Origin: Desulfobulbaceae bacterium
GTDB taxonomy: Bacteria > Desulfobacterota > Desulfobulbia > Desulfobulbales > Desulfobulbaceae
Length of the DNA: 32,750 bases
Reading direction: 5' to 3'
Assembly (NCBI GenBank): GCA_015489765.1
Contig: WFZC01000210.1
Coordinates: forward strand, 1 to 32,750
The notes under the pieces were generated by a model, which made no database searches, had not been told where the DNA came from, and saw only the letters and a list, made by a program, of their open reading frames with translations. The number at the start of each line of letters is the position of its first letter. The stretch's first letter is position 1. Below, piece by piece: positions 1 to 8,286 of this stretch. Both the position numbers and the translations under genes were made by a program.

Positions 1-2
1 AG

Positions 3-809
3 GTTACCTTTACCGGTGGGAATCCCCTCTTGTATCCCCATTTCAATGAACTCTATAAGGAGGCGGCAGACCGCGGTTTTTTGACGGCAGTTCTGGGTAA
101 TCCCATGCCCAGGCATCGGATTGAAGAAATGATTGCCATTCAAAAACCTGAATTTTACCAGGTAAGCCTGGAGGGGCTTGCCGACCATGATGATTATATT
201 CGCGGTTCCGGACATTTTGACCGAACGCTCCGGTTTTTAGACTTGCTTGCCGAACTGGATATCTATTCCATGGTCATGTTGACTCTCACCCGGGACAACA
301 TGGGCGAGGTTCTTGAACTGGCTGAACTCCTTCGAGAGCGGGTGGATCTGTTTACCTTCAACAGGCTGGCCATGGTCGGGGAAGGTGCTGACCTGGCCTC
401 TGTTCAGCCCGGGGATTTCCCCGCCTTTCTTGAGCGTTACATGGTGGCAGCCGCACATAATCCCTGTATGCGATTAAAAGACAATTTTTTTAATCTGGTA
501 CGTCACAGGAAATCCTTGCCCTATACAGGCGGATGCGCAGGCTATGGCTGTGGTGCCGCCTTTAATTTTGTCTCTCTTCTTCCCGACGGTGAGGTGCATG
601 CCTGTCGTAAACTCCCCTCCCCCATTGGTAATATCCGCACCCAGACTTTTTCTGAAATTTATCGCAGTGATATTGCCCGGCAATATCGAGCCGGTTCCTC
701 TGCCTGCAGGGATTGTGAAATCAGACCGGTCTGCGGCGGCTGTCTTGCGGTTGCTCATGGATTTGGAAAGGATATTTTCACAGAACTAGATCCCTACTGC
801 TTTCGTTGA
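3..809 (+). CDS. SPASM-domain radical SAM peptide maturase (SbtM/selenobiotic type), 5'-truncated
   Basis: The frame is open from base 3, so the gene begins upstream of the window and 268 C-terminal residues are visible. The radical SAM CxxxCxxC cluster must lie outside. The visible part starts just before a GGNPLLYP segment, the position of the SAM-binding GGEP-like motif. The C-terminal third carries a SPASM-type cysteine set: CAGYGCG, a Cys in HACRK, then CRDCEIRPVCGGC and a last Cys three residues before the stop. Such enzymes bind auxiliary Fe-S clusters and modify ribosomally made peptides. From memory, the wording around GGNPLLYP and FNFVSLLPDGEVHACRK resembles the thio(seleno)oxazole/selenobiotic maturases of Desulfobacterota; this subfamily call is an inference. 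The substrate peptide would be expected upstream, outside the window. rsmE follows 2 nt after the stop, so the two are probably cotranscribed. Confidence 0.72.
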   Translation, partial: VTFTGGNPLLYPHFNELYKEAADRGFLTAVLGNPMPRHRIEEMIAIQKPEFYQVSLEGLADHDDYIRGSGHFDRTLRFLDLLAELDIYSMVMLTLTRDNMGEVLELAELLRERVDLFTFNRLAMVGEGADLASVQPGDFPAFLERYMVAAAHNPCMRLKDNFFNLVRHRKSLPYTGGCAGYGCGAAFNFVSLLPDGEVHACRKLPSPIGNIRTQTFSEIYRSDIARQYRAGSSACRDCEIRPVCGGCLAVAHGFGKDIFTELDPYCFR

Positions 810-811
810 TC

Positions 812-1549
812 ATGCGACGCTTTTTTGTTTCCCCTGATCAGATCAAGGGGCTGGACATTACCCTGACCGGGGCCCAGGCCCATCACATCTTTTCGGTTTT
901 ACGTCTCCAACCTGGTGGGGTTATCGAATTTTTTGACGGCTCCGGGGCCGTGTATCAGTCCGAAATTTTGCAGGTTCGATCAAATTTGATCAAGGCACGG
1001 ATCATTCGCCAATATATTGCCCGCCTTGATGATCCCTATCCTCTGACCCTTGCCCAGGTTGTGCTCAAGGGAAAAAAAATGGATGTAGTTGTGCAAAAGG
1101 CGACCGAGCTTGGTGTGAACATTCTGATCCCGGTTATCAGCCGATACTGTGAAGGGAGAAAAGCTAACAGTGACCGAATCAATCGCTGGCAACGGATTGT
1201 AATAGAGGCCTGTAAACAGAGCGGTCGCAGCGTGCCAATGCGCATTGCGCCTGTAACCGCGCTGGATGAATTGCCCATAGCTGATTATCGTTATTCCATC
1301 TGTTGTTGGGAAAAGGAGCAAAAAAAACTTTTACTGCCAACTCACTTTGAAGAAGCTGGTGAGATACTGCTTCTCATCGGCCCCGAAGGCGGCTTGCACG
1401 AAAAGGAAATAGCCTGGGCGCAGGCCAATGATTTTCACATCATCACCCTTGGGCCCTATGTCCTTCGTGCCGAAACTGCGGCCCTTGCCGCAGTCAGCAT
1501 AGTCAACTATGTCGGTTCGCTTGCCATGACCGGTTGTCCTGCTCCATAA
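812..1549 (+). CDS. rsmE: 16S rRNA m3U1498 methyltransferase RsmE
   Basis: A 245-residue protein of normal RsmE length. It methylates N3 of U1498 in the decoding region of 16S rRNA using SAM. The N-terminal PUA-like half begins MRRFFVSPDQI. The C-terminal SPOUT-knot half shows GPEGGLHEKE and LGPYVLRAETAALAA, the SAM-binding trefoil-knot signatures of the family. I chose the ATG at 812 rather than the in-frame TTG at 806, because the TTG overlaps the stop of the preceding gene and MRRFF is the usual family start. The gene lies 2 nt downstream of the radical SAM gene, which suggests cotranscription, although no functional link is evident. Confidence 0.93.
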   Translation: MRRFFVSPDQIKGLDITLTGAQAHHIFSVLRLQPGGVIEFFDGSGAVYQSEILQVRSNLIKARIIRQYIARLDDPYPLTLAQVVLKGKKMDVVVQKATELGVNILIPVISRYCEGRKANSDRINRWQRIVIEACKQSGRSVPMRIAPVTALDELPIADYRYSICCWEKEQKKLLLPTHFEEAGEILLLIGPEGGLHEKEIAWAQANDFHIITLGPYVLRAETAALAAVSIVNYVGSLAMTGCPAP

Positions 1550-1588
1550 CCATTCCATTGCCTGCCTGGGTAATCATGCAGCAACTTC

Positions 1589-1616
1589 TTGACAGTTTTG
1601 CTATACTTCTTACTAT
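1589..1616 (+). promoter_or_regulatory. Sigma-70-type promoter of the rubredoxin gene
   Basis: A perfect TTGACA (1589-1594) is followed after 16 bp by TACTAT (1611-1616, 4 of 6 matches). It lies 50 bp upstream of the rubredoxin ATG in the gap after rsmE, so rubredoxin probably has its own transcript. Confidence 0.5.
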
Positions 1617-1666
1617 TGAGGCAATAGTCTTTCCTTTTGTCACTGATTTTTCCAAGGAGGTTTATC

Positions 1667-1825
1667 ATGCAGAAATGGGAATGCCCCTGCGGCTATATTT
1701 ACGATCCCGAAGAAGGCGATTATGAGCACGGTGTTGATCCAGGCACACCCTGGGAAGAGGTTCCCGAAGACTGGGTCTGCCCCAAATGTGGTGCTGCCAA
1801 GGAAGATTTCTGGGAAGCCGATTAA
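1667..1825 (+). CDS. Rubredoxin with a shortened first Cys motif
   Basis: A 52-residue rubredoxin, a cytoplasmic one-electron carrier with a mononuclear Fe(Cys)4 centre, commonly serving oxygen or superoxide detoxification in anaerobes. The ATG at 1667 is preceded by a strong AAGGAGG (1654-1660). The second half of the metal site is canonical, with DWVCPKCGA and an acidic C-terminus. The first half reads [11 protein letters not shown], so its two cysteines are separated by one residue (C-x-C-G) rather than the usual two (C-x2-C-G). The rest of the fold signature ([22 protein letters not shown]) is intact. The gene looks monocistronic, with a promoter at 1589 and a weak terminator-like hairpin downstream. 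No rubrerythrin or desulfoferrodoxin gene is nearby to name a partner. Confidence 0.92.
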   Translation: MQKWECPCGYIYDPEEGDYEHGVDPGTPWEEVPEDWVCPKCGAAKEDFWEAD

Positions 1826-1841
1826 AAATTATTATCAATCA

Positions 1842-1878
1842 ACAGGAAAGCGGTCCTCTTCAGCGATCGCTTTTCTGT
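1842..1878 (+). terminator. Weak terminator-like hairpin after rubredoxin
   Basis: Arms 1842-1852 and 1868-1878 pair over 11 positions with one G-T wobble and enclose a 15-nt loop. A T-rich stretch follows only after several other bases, so this is a poor intrinsic terminator. Confidence 0.3.
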
Positions 1879-1925
1879 TGCCCAGTTGTTTTTGTTTCCT
1901 TTTTTTGCCTCTCTATTTTCCCTTT

Positions 1926-2375
1926 ATGCGTGCCGTCATCCAACGTGTCAGCCGGGCTGAAGTAAAGGTTGAAGGAAAGATAACCGGCGCCATCAAGAGC
2001 GGGTTGGTGGTATTGCTCGGGGTCCACAATGATGATAGCGCCGATGATGTCGCCTGGCTTGGGGACAAAATTGTACACCTGCGTATTTTTGACGACCCCC
2101 AGGGCAAAATGAACCTGTCCCTTCTTGATACCAGCGGCGCTATGCTTGTTGTTTCCCAGTTTACCCTGCTTGGCGATTGTCGGAAAGGGCGTCGGCCTTC
2201 CTGGTCACATGCCGCCCGCCCAGCCCTTGCCGAGCAGCTCTATCACGACTTTATTGCCCGGGTCCGTCAACATGGTATCGATGTGCATACCGGCCGATTT
2301 CAGGCCATGATGAAGGTCGATCTGACCAATGATGGACCCGTTACCCTGTTGCTTGATTCCCACAAACAATTCTGA
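1926..2375 (+). CDS. dtd: D-aminoacyl-tRNA deacylase
   Basis: A 149-residue protein that hydrolyses D-amino acids wrongly attached to tRNA, a homodimeric cytoplasmic proofreading enzyme. It opens with [11 protein letters not shown], carries the SQFTL active-site motif and ends near NDGPVTLLL, the family's Gly-cisPro region. Length and both motifs match DTD. The frame is open further upstream, but the ATG at 1926 gives the standard N-terminus; no clear Shine-Dalgarno precedes it. The M16 protease gene begins 15 nt after its stop, so the two are likely cotranscribed. Confidence 0.95.
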   Translation: MRAVIQRVSRAEVKVEGKITGAIKSGLVVLLGVHNDDSADDVAWLGDKIVHLRIFDDPQGKMNLSLLDTSGAMLVVSQFTLLGDCRKGRRPSWSHAARPALAEQLYHDFIARVRQHGIDVHTGRFQAMMKVDLTNDGPVTLLLDSHKQF

Positions 2376-2390
2376 TTTTCCGGTTCCCTT

Positions 2391-5321
2391 ATGACAGATT
2401 TTCACTGCGGCTCCACCTATCACGGGTTTGTTCTTGCGAGAAAAGAATTCATCGGCGAGATCGATTCCACGGTCTACCTCTTTGAACATGCAATATTGGG
2501 CACACCGGCCCTGGCGATTAAGAACAGTGATCCCAACAAGACATTCTGTATAGCCTTTCAGACTGTTCCCAAGGATTCCACCGGCGTTGCCCATATTCTT
2601 GAACATTCCGTGCTTATGGGTTCACGAAAATACCCGGTCAGAGATGTTTTCGGCGAGATCAACAAGGGCGGCCTGATGACCTTTTTAAACGCCATGACCG
2701 GGTCTGATACCACCATGTATCCGTTTGCCACCCGTAACATGACTGAATATTTTAACATCATGGACGTTTACTGTGATGTAACCCTCAACCCGCTCCTTGA
2801 ACGATCCACCTTTGAGCAGGAAGGCTGGCATTATCACCTTGAAGAGATTGACCAGCCGTTACAATACCAGGGCGTTGTCTACAACGAGATGAAAGGAGCA
2901 TTCTCCGACCCATTTAGGCATCTTTTTCATCATACCATTACCGCGCTCATGCCCGGTTCAACCTATGCCCATGAATCCGGCGGCGATCCGGCTGTAATCC
3001 CCCAGCTTTCCTATGAACAGTTTGTCGACTTTCACCGGAGCCACTATCATCCTTCCAACAGCACCCTGTTTTTTTATGGCGATGCCGAGCTTGAGGATGA
3101 GCTCGCCTTTGTTCAGGACAACTTTTTCAGTCAATATTCCACCGCCGGCCACAGGGCTTCCATCCAGGAGGGTGAATCGGTTCAGGGGCCGGTTTTTGTC
3201 CGTGAGCATTATGGGGTCCAACCTGGAAGTGATACCGGGGGCAAGTCCTTTCTGGCCGTCGGTTCCCTGACCGGTACCGTCCTTGAGCGAAAGCGCAATA
3301 TTGCCCTGCAGGTTCTTGCAAATATTCTCTATAATTCCGATGCTTCCCCCTTAAAGAATGCGATAATTCAGGCCGGGCTCTGTCGTGATTTCGGTGGTTT
3401 TTTTGTTACCTCCTCTTCTTTCAAGACCTTCATGCTCACCTATTTGATCGGCTGTGACCAGGACGGAAGGGACGAGTTTCTTGCGGTGTATAATCGCTGC
3501 CTGACCGACATGGCCGCCACCGGGCTGGATCATGCCCTGGTGTTGTCGGAGTTAAACAAGTATGAATTTTCCGTCCGCGAAGAACTCAACAAGGCCCAGC
3601 GCGGCCTGGCCCTCATCGGCAAGGCCCTGCCCGCCCTGAAATATGGGGCCGACCCCTTTGAGGCCCTGCAGATAGATCAACTCTTTGCCGAAATACGAAA
3701 GGCGGCCCTGGAAGGCGGTTATTTTGAAGAAATTATCCGGGAGTCCCTTCTTGAGCTGGGCAATTCTGCCGTGGTCAGCCTTGTTCCCGATCCTGAAATG
3801 ATGGAAAAAACGCTGAAGGCCGAGCAGGCCGCCCTTGCCGCCTACGCTGAAAAGATCGGTCCGGATGGCCTGCGCAGGATTGTCGAGCATACCAGGGAGT
3901 TGCTCCGGTTGCAGACAATGGCCAATGATGACCGGACCCTGGCCCTGCTCCCTTCTCTCTCCCTCGATGACCTGGACCCTTGTCCCGATTTTGCCCAAGC
4001 GGTTTCCGAACCTGTTGTCGACAGGCCATTTATCCAGTGTGAGCTGGAAACCAATGGTATTTCCTATATTGATATCGGTTTTGACTGTACCGGTCTGCCT
4101 GCGGATATGCTTGTATATCTTGACCTGTTTGGGACGATTACGACGGAAATCGGCACCAATGACATTGATTACCGCGATTTTGCCACCCGTCTCAACATCT
4201 GCACGGGCAGCTTCAGCCATTCCTTTGCCAGCTATACCAGGCATGGTGATTCCAGAGCGGTTACGCCGATACTATGGTTTGAAGTAAAGGCCCTGTCCCA
4301 TTATCTTGAAGATGCCCTTGCCCTGGTCAGGGATGTGCTGGCCAATGTCTCCTTTCATGACCGCGCCAGAATTCGTGAAATCGTACAGCGGGAATTTGCC
4401 TGGGCCGAGCATTCAATTCAGAGCGAGGGCTACGGGCTCGCTTCGACCAGGGTTTTCTCTCATCTCAGTCTTGCCGGCAAGTATAACGAACAGGTAACCG
4501 GGGCAACGGCCTACCTGGCTCTGAAAAATCTTGTCAGCGATTACGAAAATCATGAGGATAATTTTCTCAATACCTTAAATACGTTAAAGAGGACCCTACT
4601 GGTTGAAAGCCGTCTTGTCACCGCTGTCACCAGCAGAAAAGATGATCTGGATCGCTGCAAAGAGCAGATAGCTGATATTCTTGCCGACAGACCGGGTTCG
4701 CCGGCATCCGATGCATCATCTTGTCCCTCTTTTCCTGAATATCCCACCAGGCAGGCATTTTGCACCTCTGCCGAGGTCCTTTTTAATGTTCAGGGCTGCA
4801 GGCTGTTTCCCGATCCGGATGCATATAACGGCTCTTTTGAGGTCCTGAAGACGTGGCTGTCGCGGGACTATCTCTGGAATACCGTTCGTCAGCTTGGTGG
4901 CGCCTACGGCTGTTTTGTTCAATTTAACCAGCGGACCGGCAACCTGGCCATGGTCAGCTACCGGGACCCGCAGATTGAGAAGACCTTTGGTGCCTATGAC
5001 CACGCCTGGAAAGAAGTTGAGGGTATTGAGCTTTCAGATTCGGCCCTGCGCCAGGTGATTATCGGAACCTATGGTTCCTTTGTCCCCCATCAGGGGCCGG
5101 GAACCCGTGGCGCTGCCGCCCGCAATGAGTATCTTCTCGGCATCACCCCGGCCTTTAAAAGAAGGCGGCTTGGAGAGATTATCGGGACACAGGATGCGGA
5201 CCTGCGATCATTTTCGCCCTTTCTAAAAAATCTTGCTGAGGAAAAATATATCGCCACCATCGGTAATGGTGTCAAGATTCATGCCCATAGCGAGTTTTAC
5301 GACGATATCATTGATCTGTAA
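2391..5321 (+). CDS. M16C (PreP-like) zinc metalloprotease
   Basis: A 976-residue single-chain member of the insulinase/pitrilysin clan, closest in layout to presequence protease (M16C). These enzymes close two halves around a chamber and degrade short unfolded peptides. The inverted zinc motif H-I-L-E-H lies at residues 68-72, with His68, Glu71 as base and His72. A distal glutamate in NEMKG at 166 is spaced about as in PreP. The sequence after the zinc motif (PVRDVFGEI, then LNAMTG) is typical of the family. An M16C-associated middle domain and a catalytically inactive second half follow. There is no signal peptide, so a cytoplasmic role in peptide turnover is likely. The gene converges on the DUF1992 gene with a 3-nt gap, and I see no terminator there. 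Confidence 0.93.
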   Translation: MTDFHCGSTYHGFVLARKEFIGEIDSTVYLFEHAILGTPALAIKNSDPNKTFCIAFQTVPKDSTGVAHILEHSVLMGSRKYPVRDVFGEINKGGLMTFLNAMTGSDTTMYPFATRNMTEYFNIMDVYCDVTLNPLLERSTFEQEGWHYHLEEIDQPLQYQGVVYNEMKGAFSDPFRHLFHHTITALMPGSTYAHESGGDPAVIPQLSYEQFVDFHRSHYHPSNSTLFFYGDAELEDELAFVQDNFFSQYSTAGHRASIQEGESVQGPVFVREHYGVQPGSDTGGKSFLAVGSLTGTVLERKRNIALQVLANILYNSDASPLKNAIIQAGLCRDFGGFFVTSSSFKTFMLTYLIGCDQDGRDEFLAVYNRCLTDMAATGLDHALVLSELNKYEFSVREELNKAQRGLALIGKALPALKYGADPFEALQIDQLFAEIRKAALEGGYFEEIIRESLLELGNSAVVSLVPDPEMMEKTLKAEQAALAAYAEKIGPDGLRRIVEHTRELLRLQTMANDDRTLALLPSLSLDDLDPCPDFAQAVSEPVVDRPFIQCELETNGISYIDIGFDCTGLPADMLVYLDLFGTITTEIGTNDIDYRDFATRLNICTGSFSHSFASYTRHGDSRAVTPILWFEVKALSHYLEDALALVRDVLANVSFHDRARIREIVQREFAWAEHSIQSEGYGLASTRVFSHLSLAGKYNEQVTGATAYLALKNLVSDYENHEDNFLNTLNTLKRTLLVESRLVTAVTSRKDDLDRCKEQIADILADRPGSPASDASSCPSFPEYPTRQAFCTSAEVLFNVQGCRLFPDPDAYNGSFEVLKTWLSRDYLWNTVRQLGGAYGCFVQFNQRTGNLAMVSYRDPQIEKTFGAYDHAWKEVEGIELSDSALRQVIIGTYGSFVPHQGPGTRGAAARNEYLLGITPAFKRRRLGEIIGTQDADLRSFSPFLKNLAEEKYIATIGNGVKIHAHSEFYDDIIDL

Positions 5322-5324
5322 GCG

Positions 5325-5696
5325 CTATTTGACCCTGTCAACGATCTTGCCATAATATGGAGATTCCTCGTCAATATACAAAGGACGGCCACGGTTGCAC
5401 TCCAGTTTGAACTTCAGGTAATTGAGCTTTTTCAACTGCCTGTACTTTTCCTGTTCATCCGTGGCCCGGGTGAGTAATTCTTCGGTCCTGACAATCTCCT
5501 TGTGTAGGGCAAGGTCTTCAGGTATATAGCCGGAATTTTTAAGTATTTTGTAGGCCATCCTCAGGTCTGCCGGTACATTTTTCATGTCGTCTTCCGGCAG
5601 GGGCTTGTTCTTCCAATGGCTGAGGTCAGGTCCCCTGCCCTCGGCGATGGCCCGTTCAATTTTCTGTTCGGCAATTTTGTGCAAGGCGGTCAACAT
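5325..5696 (-). CDS. DUF1992 / DnaJ-associated family protein
   Basis: A 123-residue protein with the DUF1992 signature also found in DNAJC28-like proteins: an N-terminal helix with AEQKIERAIAEG, then a DLSHWKNKPLP segment, and MAYKILKNSGYIPEDL. The molecular role is not established. An upstream in-frame extension exists, but the ATG at 5696 gives the normal family start. It follows nadB by 65 nt on the same strand and is probably in its transcript. There is no J-domain HPD motif, so it is not itself a DnaJ. Confidence 0.85.
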   Translation of the reverse strand: MLTALHKIAEQKIERAIAEGRGPDLSHWKNKPLPEDDMKNVPADLRMAYKILKNSGYIPEDLALHKEIVRTEELLTRATDEQEKYRQLKKLNYLKFKLECNRGRPLYIDEESPYYGKIVDRVK

Positions 5697-5761
5697 GGTT
5701 CTTATTCTCGTTGTCTGTGGATATTGCGGCCGGCAAAGTCTGCCCACCTGTTCTGCTGGGG

Positions 5762-7375
5762 TTAGATCCGGTTCGTCTTTTTTGACAACAGGGTGTCCTT
5801 GCGGAAATTTGTATCATCTCTCTTGGGATAGTCAATTATATAATGCAGCCCCCTTGATTCCTTCCGTTTACCGGCGCTGGTAATGATCAAATCGGCAATA
5901 ACGGCCAGGTTGCGTAGTTCCACCAGATCCGGGGTCAACAGGTAATCATCGAAATGCTCCTTGATTTCCGTCAGTATCGGTGTGATTCGCCTTCTGGCCA
6001 ACAGCAATCTTTTTTCTCTGCGGACAATCCCCACATAGTTCCACATCAGCCGCCGAATCTGGTCCCAGTTGTGACTGATAAGTACATTTTCCTCGATGGA
6101 TCCGGCGGCACCATCCCGCCAGGTTCCAGTTGTTGCAAATGGCTTTTGGTTGTATTCCGGCCATAATTCCTTTAGCCTGCGGGCCGCCCGGTCCGCAAAA
6201 ACAACCGCCTCCAGCAGTGAATTGCTTGCCAGCCTATTGGCCCCGTGCAGGCCGGTACATGCGGTTTCCCCAAGGGCGAACAGGTTTTTCAACGTTGTTT
6301 CACCCCATGTGTCGACCTTTACGCCGCCGCACATATAATGGGCAGCAGGCACCACGGGAATTGGTTCTCTTGTGATATCAATACCATATTTTTTACAGGT
6401 GGTATAGATGGTAGGGAAGCGGTTACGAATGAAATCAGGCTGCCTGTGGGTAATGTCCAGATACACGCAATCGGCGCCGCTGGTTTTCATTTCAGCATCT
6501 ATGCCGCGGGCAACGCTATCCCTGGTTGCCAGGTCGCCACGCCTGTCATGTTTGCGCATAAATGGGTCACCCTTGGCATTGACCAACACTCCGCCCTCAC
6601 CACGCACGGCCTCGGAGATGAGAAAATTTTTTATCCGGGGATTATAAAAACAGGTCGGGTGAAATTGGATAAACTCGAGGTTGGCAACCTGGGCCCCAGC
6701 CCTGTAGGCCATGGCAACGCCATCACCGGTTGCAATGTCCGGGTTGGTGGTGTAGAGATATACTTTGCCACAGCCGCCGGTACACAGCACCGTTGCCTTG
6801 CTGAGCCTGGTCTCCACCTTTCCTGTTATTCGATCCAGAACATATGCGCCAATACACTTATCTTTATCCGGCGGCATTTTCCCCGCCGATGCCTTGGAGG
6901 CGATAAGGAGATCGATGGCGAGGTGGTTTTCCAGGATTTCAACATTTGGCCGCTGGCTTATTTTTTCCAGCAGGGCTCGTTCTATTTCATGGCCAGTGAG
7001 GTCAAAGGCATGGGCAACCCGCCGATGCGAATGTCCACCCTCCATACCTAGATCGAATTCCTCCCCATCCTTGCCTTGCTGGAAGCGTACCCCCAGGTCA
7101 ATCAATTCCCGAACCCGTTCTTCACCATTTTCAACTACCAGGCGCACGACTTCTTCGTTACAGAGACCATCCCCTGACACCAGGGTGTCTTTCACGTGAT
7201 GGTCAAAATTGTCATCTTTGGACAGCACCGCTGCTATCCCTCCCTGGGCCAGATTTGTCGCCGTATCGGTTCTTTCCTTTTTTGTTACAAGGGTTACCGA
7301 GCAAAAAGAGGAAACCTTGAGGGCAAATGACAGCCCTGCGATCCCGCTCCCGATAACCAGCACGTCGCTTTGCAT
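5762..7375 (-). CDS. nadB: L-aspartate oxidase NadB
   Basis: A 537-residue flavoprotein that oxidises L-aspartate to iminoaspartate, the first step of de novo NAD synthesis; in anaerobes fumarate can replace oxygen as electron acceptor. The FAD-binding GSGIAGL lies at residues 9-15, followed by NLAQGGIAAV, the substrate-site segment GGHSHRRVAHA, and a C-terminal GANRLASNSLLEAVVF typical of NadB. The C-terminal helical domain resembles that of succinate dehydrogenase flavoproteins. Partners NadA and NadC are not in the window. It is transcribed divergently from parA across the parS site. Confidence 0.95.
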   Translation of the reverse strand: MQSDVLVIGSGIAGLSFALKVSSFCSVTLVTKKERTDTATNLAQGGIAAVLSKDDNFDHHVKDTLVSGDGLCNEEVVRLVVENGEERVRELIDLGVRFQQGKDGEEFDLGMEGGHSHRRVAHAFDLTGHEIERALLEKISQRPNVEILENHLAIDLLIASKASAGKMPPDKDKCIGAYVLDRITGKVETRLSKATVLCTGGCGKVYLYTTNPDIATGDGVAMAYRAGAQVANLEFIQFHPTCFYNPRIKNFLISEAVRGEGGVLVNAKGDPFMRKHDRRGDLATRDSVARGIDAEMKTSGADCVYLDITHRQPDFIRNRFPTIYTTCKKYGIDITREPIPVVPAAHYMCGGVKVDTWGETTLKNLFALGETACTGLHGANRLASNSLLEAVVFADRAARRLKELWPEYNQKPFATTGTWRDGAAGSIEENVLISHNWDQIRRLMWNYVGIVRREKRLLLARRRITPILTEIKEHFDDYLLTPDLVELRNLAVIADLIITSAGKRKESRGLHYIIDYPKRDDTNFRKDTLLSKKTNRI

Positions 7376-7415
7376 TATCGCACACCATGGGTAAAATTAT
7401 TATGAAAAGGGAAAA

Positions 7416-7431
7416 TGTTTCACGTGAAACA
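7416..7431. promoter_or_regulatory. parS centromere site
   Basis: TGTTTCACGTGAAACA is a perfect 16-bp palindrome and matches the widely conserved bacterial chromosomal parS consensus exactly; the palindrome extends one base each side. It lies 73 bp upstream of the parA start, between nadB and parA. ParB is expected to load and spread from here. A TATACT hexamer at 7464-7469 may be the parA -10, which would put parS near the parA promoter. Confidence 0.95.
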
Positions 7432-7503
7432 TGAAAACAGTTCTCCCGAATGAAGGTTTGTAGTATACTCCTGATCATTTATTCCAACAAGGTGAGACAG
7501 CAT

Positions 7504-8283
7504 ATGAAAAATATGAAGGCCAAGGTGGTAGTTCTGGCAAATCAGAAAGGTGGGGTCGGTAAGACAACAACAGCGTTAAACCTTGCGGCAGTGCTGGCGT
7601 CAAAAGGGAAAAAGGTGCTGCTTGTCGACTCCGACCCCCAGGGAAATGCCTCCAGTGGTGTTGGTATGTTTCAGGCCTCCAGGGAAAAGAACATCTATCA
7701 ATGTTATATGGGGGCGATGGATGCTGCTGGCTGTGTTCAGGAGACCAATGTAAAAAATCTCAGTATTCTTCCCGCATCCATTGATCTTGTTGGTGTGGAG
7801 GTGGAGTTAATTTCGCTTGAGGACCGGGAAAAGCGGTTACGCTCTATTTTGCATCCGGTGCGAAAGCAGTTTCAATATATTATAATTGATTGTCCGCCAT
7901 CTTTGGGCCTGTTGACCATTAACGGTTTGACTACAGCCGATTCAGTCCTTATTCCGTTACAGTGTGAATATTTCGCCCTTGAAGGGTTGGCTCTGCTTGT
8001 TAATACTATCCGCAGGGTCAAAAAAACACTGAACCATGGTTTGTATATCGAGGGGTTGCTGTTGACCATGTATGACCGCAGGAATCGCCTAACCCATCAG
8101 GTCGCTGACGAGATCAGGGGTCATTTTGGGGAGCAGGTCTATAAAACGGTCATTCCGAGAAATGTGCGATTAAGCGAAAGTCCAAGTCATGGCAAAACTA
8201 TTCTTGAGTATGATAAAAACAGCACGGGCGCCAAGGCGTATGTACGGTTTGGCAATGAATTTCTTCGCAGGGTAAAGGTGTAG
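7504..8283 (+). CDS. parA: Chromosome-partitioning ATPase ParA (Soj)
   Basis: A 259-residue MinD/ParA-type ATPase that binds nucleoid DNA as an ATP dimer and moves ParB-parS complexes. The deviant Walker A KGGVGKTT with its signature lysine lies at about residues 15-22, Walker A' is LLVDSDPQGNAS, and Walker B is IIDCPPSLG. The frame is open to 7450, but the ATG at 7504 is preceded by AAGGTGAG and gives a normal N-terminus. There is no N-terminal HTH, so it is the chromosomal (Soj) rather than the P1 plasmid type. parB follows 3 nt after its stop. Confidence 0.96.
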   Translation: MKNMKAKVVVLANQKGGVGKTTTALNLAAVLASKGKKVLLVDSDPQGNASSGVGMFQASREKNIYQCYMGAMDAAGCVQETNVKNLSILPASIDLVGVEVELISLEDREKRLRSILHPVRKQFQYIIIDCPPSLGLLTINGLTTADSVLIPLQCEYFALEGLALLVNTIRRVKKTLNHGLYIEGLLLTMYDRRNRLTHQVADEIRGHFGEQVYKTVIPRNVRLSESPSHGKTILEYDKNSTGAKAYVRFGNEFLRRVKV

Positions 8284-8286
8284 ACA

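Noticed and set aside
807-809. TGA ending the radical SAM gene as a possible selenocysteine codon
   Set aside because: The protein ends as expected after the last SPASM cysteine, and rsmE starts 2 nt later; no hairpin is visible behind it.
1863-1870. GCGATCGC octamer (HIP1-like)
   Set aside because: A single occurrence noticed, in a hairpin loop; HIP1 is a cyanobacterial feature.
3552-4244. 230-codon open frame on the minus strand inside the M16 protease gene
   Set aside because: Lies wholly within a clearly conserved gene and shows no recognisable protein signature; an antisense shadow.
6245-7051. 268-codon open frame on the plus strand inside nadB
   Set aside because: Antisense to conserved NadB motifs and has no family-like sequence.
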